12,859 nt of DNA, taken from Lachnospiraceae bacterium (lineage in GTDB: Bacteria; Bacillota; Clostridia; Lachnospirales; Lachnospiraceae). The stretch covers positions 1-12,859 of the forward strand of contig JAILFQ010000236.1 of NCBI GenBank assembly GCA_024697505.1, in the 5' to 3' direction. Position numbers and translations under genes: made by a program. Of this stretch, positions 1 to 6,609 are shown piece by piece; within the stretch, counting starts at the first letter, position 1; each line of letters opens with the position of its first letter. The notes beneath the pieces were generated by a model, which saw only the letters and a list, made by a program, of their open reading frames with translations, had not been told where the DNA came from and ran no database searches.

Positions 1-85
1 TCATTAGCATAGATAATAGTCTAATAAAATAATGAAAATTCTGTAAATTTTCATTATTTTATTAGACTATTATCTAGGCTAATGA
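1..85. repeat. Long near-perfect inverted repeat (40-bp arms, 5-nt loop)
   Basis: The left arm (1-40) and right arm (46-85) are reverse complements with one mismatch near the outer end, separated by the loop CTGTA (41-45). The arms are extremely AT-rich. Neither side of the visible hairpin carries a clear U-tract on the plus strand, so it does not look like an ordinary terminator for a plus-strand gene. It could terminate a gene lying left of the window, be a remnant of a small non-autonomous element, or be a structural element beside the DnaA-box region. No direct target-site duplication can be judged because the left arm starts at base 1. The hairpin itself is directly visible; its role is unknown. 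Confidence 0.85.
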
Positions 86-207
86 TGTCAAGTAAGATTA
101 TTTATTTTTATGGCATTTTAAACAAAATTATCACTAATAACAAAACAAACTTTCGAAGTTGACATAAGTATTTTTAGACCACAGTTATAGTACAAATCTG
201 TTTACAA

Positions 208-464
208 TGTGGATAACTTTGTGTATAACCCCATTTTTCAAACTTTTTTTCGTTTTACACCTGTGGATAAGTCGAGTTTTCCACATTTTTCCTAAAAAAT
301 TCGATTTTCTCATCACACTTTCACGTCTGAAAGTGTTTTTGTGCAACATGCACAAAAAAATAAAAAACAAGGGGTAAAAACACCAAAACAAGAAGTTTTA
401 ACATTTGATGTTTCTTATGTTTCTTTCTATTTCCTCTCCTGTCAATTCGACAGAGTGTGGATAA
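208..464. promoter_or_regulatory. DnaA-box cluster
   Basis: Exact matches to the DnaA box TGTGGATAA (reverse complement of TTATCCACA) lie at 208-216, 262-270 and 456-464, all in the same orientation. One-mismatch boxes lie at 220-228 (TGTGTATAA, same orientation) and 277-285 (TTTTCCACA, opposite orientation). The first two boxes are separated by 3 bases, and the box at 262 and the inverted one at 277 by 6 bases. Such spacing suits cooperative DnaA binding. Three exact 9-mers within 260 bases is far above chance for a window this size. This could be part of oriC or a DnaA-titration or reactivation site. Confidence 0.65.
315..340 (+). terminator. Hairpin plus T-run, terminator-like
   Basis: A 9-bp stem (arms 315-323 and 328-336, loop CGTC) is followed on the plus strand by a T-run (336-340). 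It resembles a small Rho-independent terminator. No plus-strand gene is seen upstream, so it would end only a short non-coding transcript, or it may be a structural element of the DnaA region. A second hairpin (TTTTTGTGC 336-344 with GCACAAAAA 350-358) shares its T-run, so the two structures compete. Confidence 0.4.
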
Positions 465-557
465 GTTAATTTTTCTCATTCTACAAAACGAGAACTTACT
501 GTTTTGCGGCAAAGCATAAAAGTTCATTTTTTTATGGAATATTTTTTTATAAACAAG

Positions 558-563
558 TATAAT
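558..563 (+). promoter_or_regulatory. Candidate -10 element for the ROK kinase gene
   Basis: TATAAT at 558-563 is an exact -10 hexamer about 80 bases before the start codon at 643. The hexamer 17 bases upstream (TGGAAT at 535-540) is a weak -35. It is the best promoter candidate in front of the kinase gene. The leader would contain a small hairpin (593-598 with 619-624) just ahead of the ribosome binding site. Confidence 0.4.
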
Positions 564-630
564 AGGGCTTGTTTGAACGCAGTGTATGCAATCCCCGCAT
601 CAAACACCGAAAATTTTGGCGGGGCGGAAA

Positions 631-636
631 GAGAGG
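631..636 (+). promoter_or_regulatory. Ribosome binding site deciding the ROK kinase start
   Basis: GAGAGG lies 6 bases before the ATG at 643. The in-frame ATG at 586 has no such site, and the 19 residues it would add do not resemble the start of a ROK kinase. The ATG at 643 is therefore preferred. Confidence 0.7.
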
Positions 637-642
637 CAAAAA

Positions 643-1512
643 ATGTTACTTGGTGCACTTGAAGCAGGCGGAACAAAAATGGTTCTTGCCATAGGAAACG
701 AAAATGGAGAGATTAAGGACAGGATTTCCCTTCCTACACTTACTCCGGAAGAAACAATGCCGCAAATGACAGACTATTTTAAAAATCACAAACTTGATGC
801 TCTTGGAATAGGAACCTTCGGCCCGGCAGATCTTAATAAAAACTCTTCCACTTACGGATACATTACAACAACTCCAAAACTTGCATGGAGAAATTACAAT
901 ATATGCGGAGAATTTAAAAAGGCTTTGGGTATTCCCATCGGCTTTGACACAGATGTTAATGCTGCCTGCCTCGGTGAGGCAACCTTCGGCTGCATGAAGG
1001 GACTTGAAAACGGCATCTATATTACAATAGGTACCGGCGTAGGTGCAGGAATACTTACAGGCGGAAAACTTCTCCATGGAATGCTCCATCCGGAAGCGTG
1101 CCATATTCTTATAGAAAGAAACCCTAAGGACACTTTTGAAGGCACCTGCCCTTACCACAAAAATTGCCTCGAAGGTCTTGCGGCAGGTCCTGCCATAGAA
1201 AAAAGGTGGGGAAAGAAAGCCATAGAACTTAAGGACTGTGCTGAGGTTTGGGAACTTGAAGCCGAATACATTGCAAAGGCCCTTGTAAATTACATTCTTA
1301 TCATGTCACCTGAGCGCATTGTTTTGGGTGGCGGAGTTATGCACCAGGAACAACTTTTTCCTATAATAAGAAGGAAAGTAAAAGAACTTCTTGGCGGCTA
1401 CCTTAGCACAAAGCAGATGGATGATATGGATTCCTACATTGTGGGTGCTTCCTTAAACGACAACCAGGGTGTTATGGGATGTCTCAGTCTTGCAATGCAG
1501 GCATTAAAATAG
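643..1512 (+). CDS. ROK-family sugar kinase (fructokinase-like)
   Basis: Predicted cytoplasmic kinase of 289 residues that phosphorylates a hexose with ATP; fructose is the likeliest substrate (fructokinase, EC 2.7.1.4). The N-terminal phosphate loop LEAGGTKMV (about 6-14) is typical of the family. FDTDVNAA (101-108) holds the catalytic base, Asp104, and ITIGTGVGAG (127-136) is the second phosphate-binding strand. The ROK zinc site is present: His154, then C169-P-Y-H172-K-N-C175, followed by LEGLAAGPA. IVLGGG follows near the C-terminus. In the substrate motif HPEACH the residue usually seen as Gly is Cys153, a small oddity. The start at 643 was chosen for its ribosome binding site and the fit to normal family length (about 290). 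It is the only plus-strand gene, is monocistronic, and ends in its own terminator. The sugar specificity is an inference; another hexose is possible. Confidence 0.9.
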   Translation: MLLGALEAGGTKMVLAIGNENGEIKDRISLPTLTPEETMPQMTDYFKNHKLDALGIGTFGPADLNKNSSTYGYITTTPKLAWRNYNICGEFKKALGIPIGFDTDVNAACLGEATFGCMKGLENGIYITIGTGVGAGILTGGKLLHGMLHPEACHILIERNPKDTFEGTCPYHKNCLEGLAAGPAIEKRWGKKAIELKDCAEVWELEAEYIAKALVNYILIMSPERIVLGGGVMHQEQLFPIIRRKVKELLGGYLSTKQMDDMDSYIVGASLNDNQGVMGCLSLAMQALK

Positions 1513-1550
1513 AAATTCCCGAGACAAAGCTTTAAACAGACAGCAAACAA

Positions 1551-1583
1551 GGCGTGTGAATGATGATTCACACGCCTCTTTTA
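1551..1583 (+). terminator. Rho-independent terminator of the ROK kinase gene
   Basis: A perfect 11-bp GC-rich stem (1551-1561 with 1566-1576, loop GATG) is followed by TCTTTTATTT on the plus strand. It lies between two convergent genes. The minus-strand side has only a weak T-run (TTGTTT), so termination of the leftward hydrolase gene here is possible but less sure. Confidence 0.88.
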
Positions 1584-1636
1584 TTTGGTACATATTTATT
1601 TTATTCGTCATTATTTATATCTTCACATCATTTGCC

Positions 1637-2980
1637 TTATTTTATAACTCTTCTTGCATTATACGGGCTGTACATTGCATAGGAAGAAACCTTAACTCCG
1701 TCTGTTGCATTGGAAGCATGTACAACAAGTCCGTTTCCTATGTAAAGGGCTACATGGTAAACAACTCCGTTCTTTGCATAAAAGACCAAATCTCCCGGAA
1801 GCAAATGAGAAGTATCTGCCGTAACTGAAGTGTAGCCCGCATTTTTGGACTGGTCGTAGGAAACTCTCGGAAGAGTATATCCATACTTTTTATACAAAGA
1901 CTGTACGAAACCGGAACAATCCGCCCCCTTAGTAAGACTTGTTCCGCCCCAGACATATTTAAGTCCCAGGTAAGAAAGAGCTTCTATACAAAGCTTTGCG
2001 CGCTTTTTATCCGCATCCGATGCCGTAGAGGAAACCACTGTTGAATTTAAAACTTCCAGCTGGGCAAGCGCCTTCTTTTTATAGGAAGCTGAAGTGGAAA
2101 CGGCTCTGTTGATTGCACTTGATGCGGCAGCTTTTGCCTTTGAGGCTTCGGAGCTTTCCGTTTCTGCTTTTTCTTTTGCTATTCTTGCATTATCTTCTTC
2201 AACCGTTACCGCATAAATTGCAGAAGCACCGCTAACCTTTACGTAGTCCGAAGAAACGTAACCTGTTACCGCATCATTAACATTTATTTTTACCCACCCG
2301 TTCAAAACTTCTACAACAGGATAAGTTTTGCCTTTGATGGCGGTTGCAATAACTTTGTTTTCAGTGCCGGGGCCGGATCTTACGTTCAGATTGGATGTAT
2401 TTGTAATAACCGTTGCTTCAAGACCTTTTCCCGAGTTAACGATCTTTTCGGCTTCATCCCCGGTAATAAGGTACGTTGTGCATATATATCCCGTAATCTT
2501 TCCGGATTCAACCAAAGACCAATCGCCTATGGTCTCTTTTATTACACAGACACCTTCGTTGTAGAGACGTCCGATTATTTCGTAATTCGTTCCGGGACCT
2601 TTTCTTATGTTTACATAAGAATTTACATCCGCTACACCATACATGGTTGTTTTAACAGGTATAGGTGTCGGTGTGGAAGCCGGCTTTGGTGTAGGCGTAG
2701 GTGTGCTTTGGGAAACAGAAGGCGGTGTTGTGGGAGCAGGAGTAGGAGTTTTATTCTCCGCAGACTTTTTTAAGGCCTCCGACAAAATATTTGCTATTCC
2801 AAAAACAGACTCTTCCGCTCTGTAAACCTTTCCGTCTTTAATAAGTTCAAATATTGTTCCGTTTTCGTTTTCGGTAATTCTTATTGTGGCATCGTTATCC
2901 GTTCCAAGAATGGAATTACCGGTTATTGTAAAATTGAAAAGTAAAGCCGTTACAAAGCTTAACAATACCGTACGTACCAT
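1637..2980 (-). CDS. Secreted SH3-SH3-NlpC/P60 cell-wall hydrolase
   Basis: Predicted exported peptidoglycan hydrolase of 447 residues, most likely a D,L-endopeptidase cutting stem peptides outside the cell. A short N-terminal hydrophobic segment (about 3-25) acts as signal peptide or anchor. A Pro/Thr linker follows (about 78-111), then two bacterial SH3 domains (about 114-172 and 187-248) with the repeat signature VNIRKGPG / LNVRSGPG, which normally bind the wall. A charged Ala/Glu/Lys stretch (about 257-315) is probably coiled-coil and separates binding from catalysis. The NlpC/P60 domain (about 326-447) has the catalytic Cys355 (ADCSGF), His409 (YHVALYIG) and a third polar residue, His421. 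AGGGAG at 2988-2993 lies 7 bases before the start. It is a single gene between a convergent kinase and the terminator of the trxB operon. The exact bond cut is an inference. Confidence 0.92.
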   Translation of the reverse strand: MVRTVLLSFVTALLFNFTITGNSILGTDNDATIRITENENGTIFELIKDGKVYRAEESVFGIANILSEALKKSAENKTPTPAPTTPPSVSQSTPTPTPKPASTPTPIPVKTTMYGVADVNSYVNIRKGPGTNYEIIGRLYNEGVCVIKETIGDWSLVESGKITGYICTTYLITGDEAEKIVNSGKGLEATVITNTSNLNVRSGPGTENKVIATAIKGKTYPVVEVLNGWVKINVNDAVTGYVSSDYVKVSGASAIYAVTVEEDNARIAKEKAETESSEASKAKAAASSAINRAVSTSASYKKKALAQLEVLNSTVVSSTASDADKKRAKLCIEALSYLGLKYVWGGTSLTKGADCSGFVQSLYKKYGYTLPRVSYDQSKNAGYTSVTADTSHLLPGDLVFYAKNGVVYHVALYIGNGLVVHASNATDGVKVSSYAMYSPYNARRVIK

Positions 2981-3050
2981 TTTATCACTCCCTTATAAAC
3001 ACTCTTTTTGTGTTTCTGACTTCATCCGATTAAAATGTTAAATCCAAAAT

Positions 3051-3092
3051 AAAAAAACATGTGAAGTAATCCATAATAATCACTTCACATGT
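3051..3092 (-). terminator. Rho-independent terminator of the marR-ABC-trxB operon
   Basis: An 11-bp stem (3057-3067 with 3082-3092, 14-nt loop) is followed on the minus strand by a run of about seven T (3051-3057 as A on the plus strand). It lies about 40 bases beyond the stop of thioredoxin reductase and marks the end of the operon. Confidence 0.85.
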
Positions 3093-3134
3093 CAGTATAT
3101 CATTCAATATATTGTATGTCAATTGTAGAAAAGC

Positions 3135-4052
3135 TTAGAAATTGGCGGATATATAGCGTTCTACGCTTGTAAGGGCGTTTGCTCCGTCCGATGCCGCGGT
3201 AACAACCTGACGAAGTTGTTTTGTCCTTATATCTCCTGCGGCAAATATAGCGGGATCTGAAGTCACGCAGTCCTCACCGGCAATAACATATCCGGTCCTG
3301 TCAAGGTCTACAAGTCCCTTATACTGCTCTGTCTTAGGACTCATTCCAACAGCTATAAATACGCCGTCAACAGCAAGATCTGTTTTTTCTTCGGTCTTAA
3401 CATTTTTAAGTCTTACTCCGGTTACCTTTTCATCGCCCTTAATCTCTTCAACAACACTGTCCTTTACAAAGGTAATGTTTTCTGTGTTAAGAAGCTTTGT
3501 AACAAGAGTTTTTGCCGCTCTGAAGGAATCTCTTCTGTGTACCAGATACACCTTGTTTGCAAGTTTGGAAAGGAAAAGGGCATCCTCTACAGCCACGTCT
3601 CCGCCGCCCACTACAACAAGGTCCTTTCCCTTAAAGAAGGCTCCGTCGCAGGTTGCACAATAAGAAACACCATGGCCTCTGAACTTATCTTCTCCCGGAA
3701 CTCCGAGTTCTTTATGGTCTGCTCCGCCGGAAATGATAACCGTCTTTGTTTCGTAATTTGTTCCGTCCTTGCAAAGAACCTTTTTACCTTTTTCAATAGC
3801 TTCTATGCCAACAACTTCCTTGTTGGTGATCTGAACTCCGAGACCATTTGCATGGTTAATAAAGTTCATTGCTATATCAAAACCGCCAACCGGATATATA
3901 CCCGGATAATTTTCAACTTCGGAAGTTGAAATGATCTGTCCGCCGCCCATCATTTCTTTTTCCAGGATAACAAAATCAAGTTCCGCTCTCTTTGCGTAAA
4001 TGGCTGCTGCAAGTCCCGCAGGACCTGCACCTATAATAACAAGATCCAACAT
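3135..4052 (-). CDS. trxB: Thioredoxin reductase (NADPH, FAD)
   Basis: Predicted cytoplasmic flavoenzyme of 305 residues that passes electrons from NADPH through FAD and a redox disulfide to thioredoxin (EC 1.8.1.9). The FAD site GAGPAG is at 8-13, the redox pair is Cys132-A-T-Cys135 followed by Asp136, the NADPH site GGGDVA is at 149-154, and HRRDSFRA (172-179) holds the arginines for the NADP 2'-phosphate. The C-terminal FAD motif AAGDIR followed by LRQVVTAA is intact. Length is normal for the low-molecular-weight type. GGAGGT (4059-4064) lies 6 bases ahead of the start, inside the 14-base gap after the DJ-1 gene, so the two are surely co-transcribed. It is the last gene of the operon. Because thioredoxin itself is not encoded here, the enzyme must serve a thioredoxin made elsewhere; the locus suggests it is induced with the exporter. 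Confidence 0.95.
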   Translation of the reverse strand: MLDLVIIGAGPAGLAAAIYAKRAELDFVILEKEMMGGGQIISTSEVENYPGIYPVGGFDIAMNFINHANGLGVQITNKEVVGIEAIEKGKKVLCKDGTNYETKTVIISGGADHKELGVPGEDKFRGHGVSYCATCDGAFFKGKDLVVVGGGDVAVEDALFLSKLANKVYLVHRRDSFRAAKTLVTKLLNTENITFVKDSVVEEIKGDEKVTGVRLKNVKTEEKTDLAVDGVFIAVGMSPKTEQYKGLVDLDRTGYVIAGEDCVTSDPAIFAAGDIRTKQLRQVVTAASDGANALTSVERYISANF

Positions 4053-4066
4053 AATACTACCTCCGT

Positions 4067-4615
4067 TTATTTATACTGTATACCTGAGGAAATTGCATCT
4101 GCAGTTTCCTTACCTTTAAGTAACTCCACAAGTTTAAGGGAAAAATCTATTGCGGTTCCCAGCCCTCTGGATGTAATAACTTTTCCGTCGAGGACAACTC
4201 TTTCCGTTGAAAGCTTTGCACCTTTAAGTTCTTCTTCAAAGCCCGGATAAGAAGTTGCACACTTTCCTTCAAGTACTCCGTTAAAACCGAGGACCGAAGG
4301 TGCCGCACAAATAGCTGCAAGATACTTATCCGCCTGCTCATAAGCTTTAATTACCATAGCAAGCTTTTCGTGTGCCTTTAAATTCTTTGTTCCCGCAAGA
4401 CCGCCCGGAAGCACCAGCATATCTCCGTCCGCATAATCGGACTCTCCGAAAAGCTCGTCTGTTTCCATCTTAATTCCATGGGAAGTTAAAATATTTTTGC
4501 TCTTCATTACAGAAACCGTAACCACCTCAAGCTTTGCTCTTCTTAAAATGTCCACTGCGGTAAGAGCTTCTACCTCTTCTGTACCGTCAGCCATAAAAAT
4601 ATATACCTTGCTCAT
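4067..4615 (-). CDS. DJ-1/PfpI family protein (putative deglycase or glyoxalase III)
   Basis: Predicted cytoplasmic protein of 182 residues of the DJ-1/PfpI superfamily, members of which are reported to detoxify methylglyoxal or repair glycated proteins, or to sense oxidants through their nucleophile. The nucleophile elbow AAICAAPS places Cys103 at the active site, and GTEEVEA (11-17) supplies the conserved glutamate (Glu16, equivalent to Glu18 of human DJ-1). VLPGG (68-72) is the usual glycine-rich strand. The start at 4615 is set by AAGGGAG (4622-4628) and by homology, since the protein begins directly with the first beta strand (KVYIFMADG). An upstream in-frame ATG would overlap the ABC gene and add 35 unrelated residues. 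The gene sits between the second ABC half-transporter (28-base gap) and trxB. The superfamily is firm; the exact reaction is not known. Confidence 0.9.
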   Translation of the reverse strand: MSKVYIFMADGTEEVEALTAVDILRRAKLEVVTVSVMKSKNILTSHGIKMETDELFGESDYADGDMLVLPGGLAGTKNLKAHEKLAMVIKAYEQADKYLAAICAAPSVLGFNGVLEGKCATSYPGFEEELKGAKLSTERVVLDGKVITSRGLGTAIDFSLKLVELLKGKETADAISSGIQYK

Positions 4616-4621
4616 TTTTTT

Positions 4622-4628
4622 CTCCCTT
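4622..4628 (-). promoter_or_regulatory. Ribosome binding site deciding the DJ-1 start
   Basis: AAGGGAG on the minus strand, 6 bases before the ATG at 4615, in the 28-base gap after the ABC gene stop. It favours the 182-residue form over the longer reading frame starting at 4720. Confidence 0.75.
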
Positions 4629-4643
4629 CCCGGGGCAAGGAGC

Positions 4644-6605
4644 TTAGTCAAGCTCCTTAACTCCTGTGTAAAGTTCATAATATCTGCCTTGTAAGTTATA
4701 AAGTTCGTCGTGGGTACCACGTTCTATTATTTCGCCATGCTCAAGTACCATTATGGCATTTGCGTTCCTTACTGTCGAGAGTCTGTGTGCAATTACAAAG
4801 GTTGTTCTGTTCTTCATAAGTCTGTCCATACCATGTTCAATATGGCGCTCTGTTCTTGTATCTACAGATGATGTTGCCTCATCAAGAACCAAAATAGGTG
4901 CCTTGGAAATTGCTGCTCTGGCAATATTAAGAAGCTGTCTCTGGCCCTGGCTCAGGTTTGCACCGTCACCCTCAAGCATTGTGTCGTAACCTTTTTCAAG
5001 CCTCATTATAAAGGAATGAGCACTTGCTACTCTTGCTGCCTCTTCCACTTCCGCATCTGTGGCATCCGGTCTGCCGTAACGAATGTTTTCTCTTACGGTT
5101 CCGGTAAAGAGGTGGGTATCCTGTAAAACCATGGCAATATTTTCTCTTAAGAAGTCTCTCTTATATTCCTTAATATCTTTTCCGTCTACGGTTATTTTAC
5201 CGCTTTCTATGTCGTAAAATCTGTTAAGAAGATTTGTAATGGTAGTCTTTCCCGCACCGGTAGAGCCTACAAAAGCAATCTTTTGTCCCGGCTTTGCATA
5301 AAGACTGATATTCTTTAAAACAGTCTTATCCGGAACATATCCGAAGGATACATCTTCAAATCTTACATCTCCCACAATTGCAGGCTCGTAAATTGCATTT
5401 TCAGGGTCTGCCGTTTCAGGGTCCGTATCCATTACTTCAAAAACTCTTTCAGCACCCGCAAGAGCCGCAAAGATCGTAGCCATCTGCTGGGAAATCTGGT
5501 TTATCGGCATGGAAAACTGTCTGGAATACTGGGCAAATACAGTAAGACCACCAGGTGTTAAAAGGCTGTTTATCATTAAAACACCACCAATACCAACGGT
5601 TACGCCGTAGGATATCTGTGAGGTGTTCCCCATTACAGGGCCCATAATGCCGCCCCAGAACTGAGCCTTAAACTGCTTGTCTCTCATATCATCATTAAGG
5701 AGAGCAAACTCCTCCGTACACATGTCCTCGTGGTTAAATACCTTTACCACCTTCTGGCCTGTTACCGTTTCTTCTATATATCCGTTTACGGCGCCAAGGG
5801 CTGCCTGCTGAGCGGAATAATACTTCTGGGACTGCTTTGCAAGAAGTCCTCCCACCTTAACAAATACAGGTATAAAGAATACTGTTACAAGGGTTAATAT
5901 CCAGCTGGTGGATATCATAAACACAAGAGTTCCTATAAGAGTTACAAAACCCGAAATGATGGATGTAAGGGAATTGTTTATCATTGTGTCTATGTTATCT
6001 ATATCATTTGCAAAACGGGACATTACCTCGCCGGTAGGATGAGAGTCGAAATATCTTACCGGAAGCTTTTGAAGCTTTGAAAAAAGCTGGTTTCTTATCT
6101 TTTGTATTATGTTTTGCGAAATGCTAAGCATAAGTCTGCCCTGAAGGTAGGTTGTAACGATTCCCACAGGGTAAACCGCAGCAAGTATGAAAAGGGCAAC
6201 CATTATGTAAGCCATAACCTGCTGCCTTAAAGTATCCATTGGTACGGAAAGGCCGGAAAGAATGTTATTAATGATGGTGTCTGCCGCTTTTTCAATGTTC
6301 TTTAACTCTACTTCTTTTCCCAGTACCGCGCTTGCAAGTTTATCTATTACCGGTGCCGAAAGGTAGCCGCCTATAAGACCCGTAACCGTACTTATAAGCA
6401 TGCAGATAAGCACAATTACAAGTCTTGGACCGTAGCCTTTAAGGTAAGAAAGAAGTCTTCCTATAGTCTGTTTTGTGTTCTTTGGCTTTCCACCCGGTCT
6501 GACGCCTCTTCCGGGGCCTCTGCCGCGCCCCATAGGGCCTCCCATCTTTCCTTTAGCTGCCGCACTGTTGTATTGTTTTTGTAATTGTTCAAGTGTTCTT
6601 GCCAT
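4644..6605 (-). CDS. ABC exporter half-transporter 2 (canonical ATP site)
   Basis: Predicted inner-membrane export subunit of 653 residues with a fused transmembrane domain (about 45-375) and ATPase domain (about 410-650), pairing with the half-transporter encoded just upstream. The N-terminus carries a Gly/Arg-rich cytoplasmic tail (about 19-43) before the first membrane helix. Walker A GSTGAGKT is at 447-454, the Q-loop Gln at 495, the signature LSQGQ at 551-555 (Gln for the usual first Gly), Walker B ILVLDE at 571-576 with catalytic Glu576, and the switch His607 is present. Hence it supplies the intact catalytic Walker B/His side, while its signature is the altered one. AGGAGG (6615-6620) lies inside the end of the upstream gene, and only 4 bases separate that stop from this ATG, so translation is probably coupled. 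The substrate is unknown; hydrophobic drugs or lipids are usual for this class. Confidence 0.93.
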   Translation of the reverse strand: MARTLEQLQKQYNSAAAKGKMGGPMGRGRGPGRGVRPGGKPKNTKQTIGRLLSYLKGYGPRLVIVLICMLISTVTGLIGGYLSAPVIDKLASAVLGKEVELKNIEKAADTIINNILSGLSVPMDTLRQQVMAYIMVALFILAAVYPVGIVTTYLQGRLMLSISQNIIQKIRNQLFSKLQKLPVRYFDSHPTGEVMSRFANDIDNIDTMINNSLTSIISGFVTLIGTLVFMISTSWILTLVTVFFIPVFVKVGGLLAKQSQKYYSAQQAALGAVNGYIEETVTGQKVVKVFNHEDMCTEEFALLNDDMRDKQFKAQFWGGIMGPVMGNTSQISYGVTVGIGGVLMINSLLTPGGLTVFAQYSRQFSMPINQISQQMATIFAALAGAERVFEVMDTDPETADPENAIYEPAIVGDVRFEDVSFGYVPDKTVLKNISLYAKPGQKIAFVGSTGAGKTTITNLLNRFYDIESGKITVDGKDIKEYKRDFLRENIAMVLQDTHLFTGTVRENIRYGRPDATDAEVEEAARVASAHSFIMRLEKGYDTMLEGDGANLSQGQRQLLNIARAAISKAPILVLDEATSSVDTRTERHIEHGMDRLMKNRTTFVIAHRLSTVRNANAIMVLEHGEIIERGTHDELYNLQGRYYELYTGVKELD

Positions 6606-6609
6606 AATA

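Larger units (their letters stand above)
86..585. other. Gene-free AT-rich region with DnaA boxes (possible origin or DnaA-binding locus)
   Basis: No convincing protein gene lies in these 500 bases; the short minus-strand reading frames have AT-rich, low-complexity translations and no ribosome binding site I trust. The stretch holds a TTGACA at 159-164 with only poorly spaced -10-like sequence (GTTATA at 184-189), a cluster of DnaA boxes (208-464), back-to-back small hairpins (315-358), a short inverted repeat CTGTC/GACAG (439-453), and T-rich or A-rich runs near 355-375 and 525-550 that could melt easily. Dense DnaA boxes next to AT-rich DNA are the usual make-up of a bacterial oriC. The usual neighbours dnaA, dnaN and rpmH are not in view, so the origin reading is an inference. 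Confidence 0.5.

Noticed and set aside
185..527. Two 68-codon minus-strand reading frames in the DnaA-box region
   Set aside because: AT-rich, low-complexity translations with no recognisable motif and no good ribosome binding site; they overlap each other and the DnaA boxes. Neither resembles rpmH or another origin-linked gene.
586..642. ATG at 586 as the ROK kinase start
   Set aside because: No ribosome binding site before it and the added residues do not fit the family; the ATG at 643 has GAGAGG at the right distance.
2643..2825. Val/Gly-rich plus-strand reading frame
   Set aside because: It is the antisense of the Pro/Thr linker in the NlpC/P60 hydrolase.
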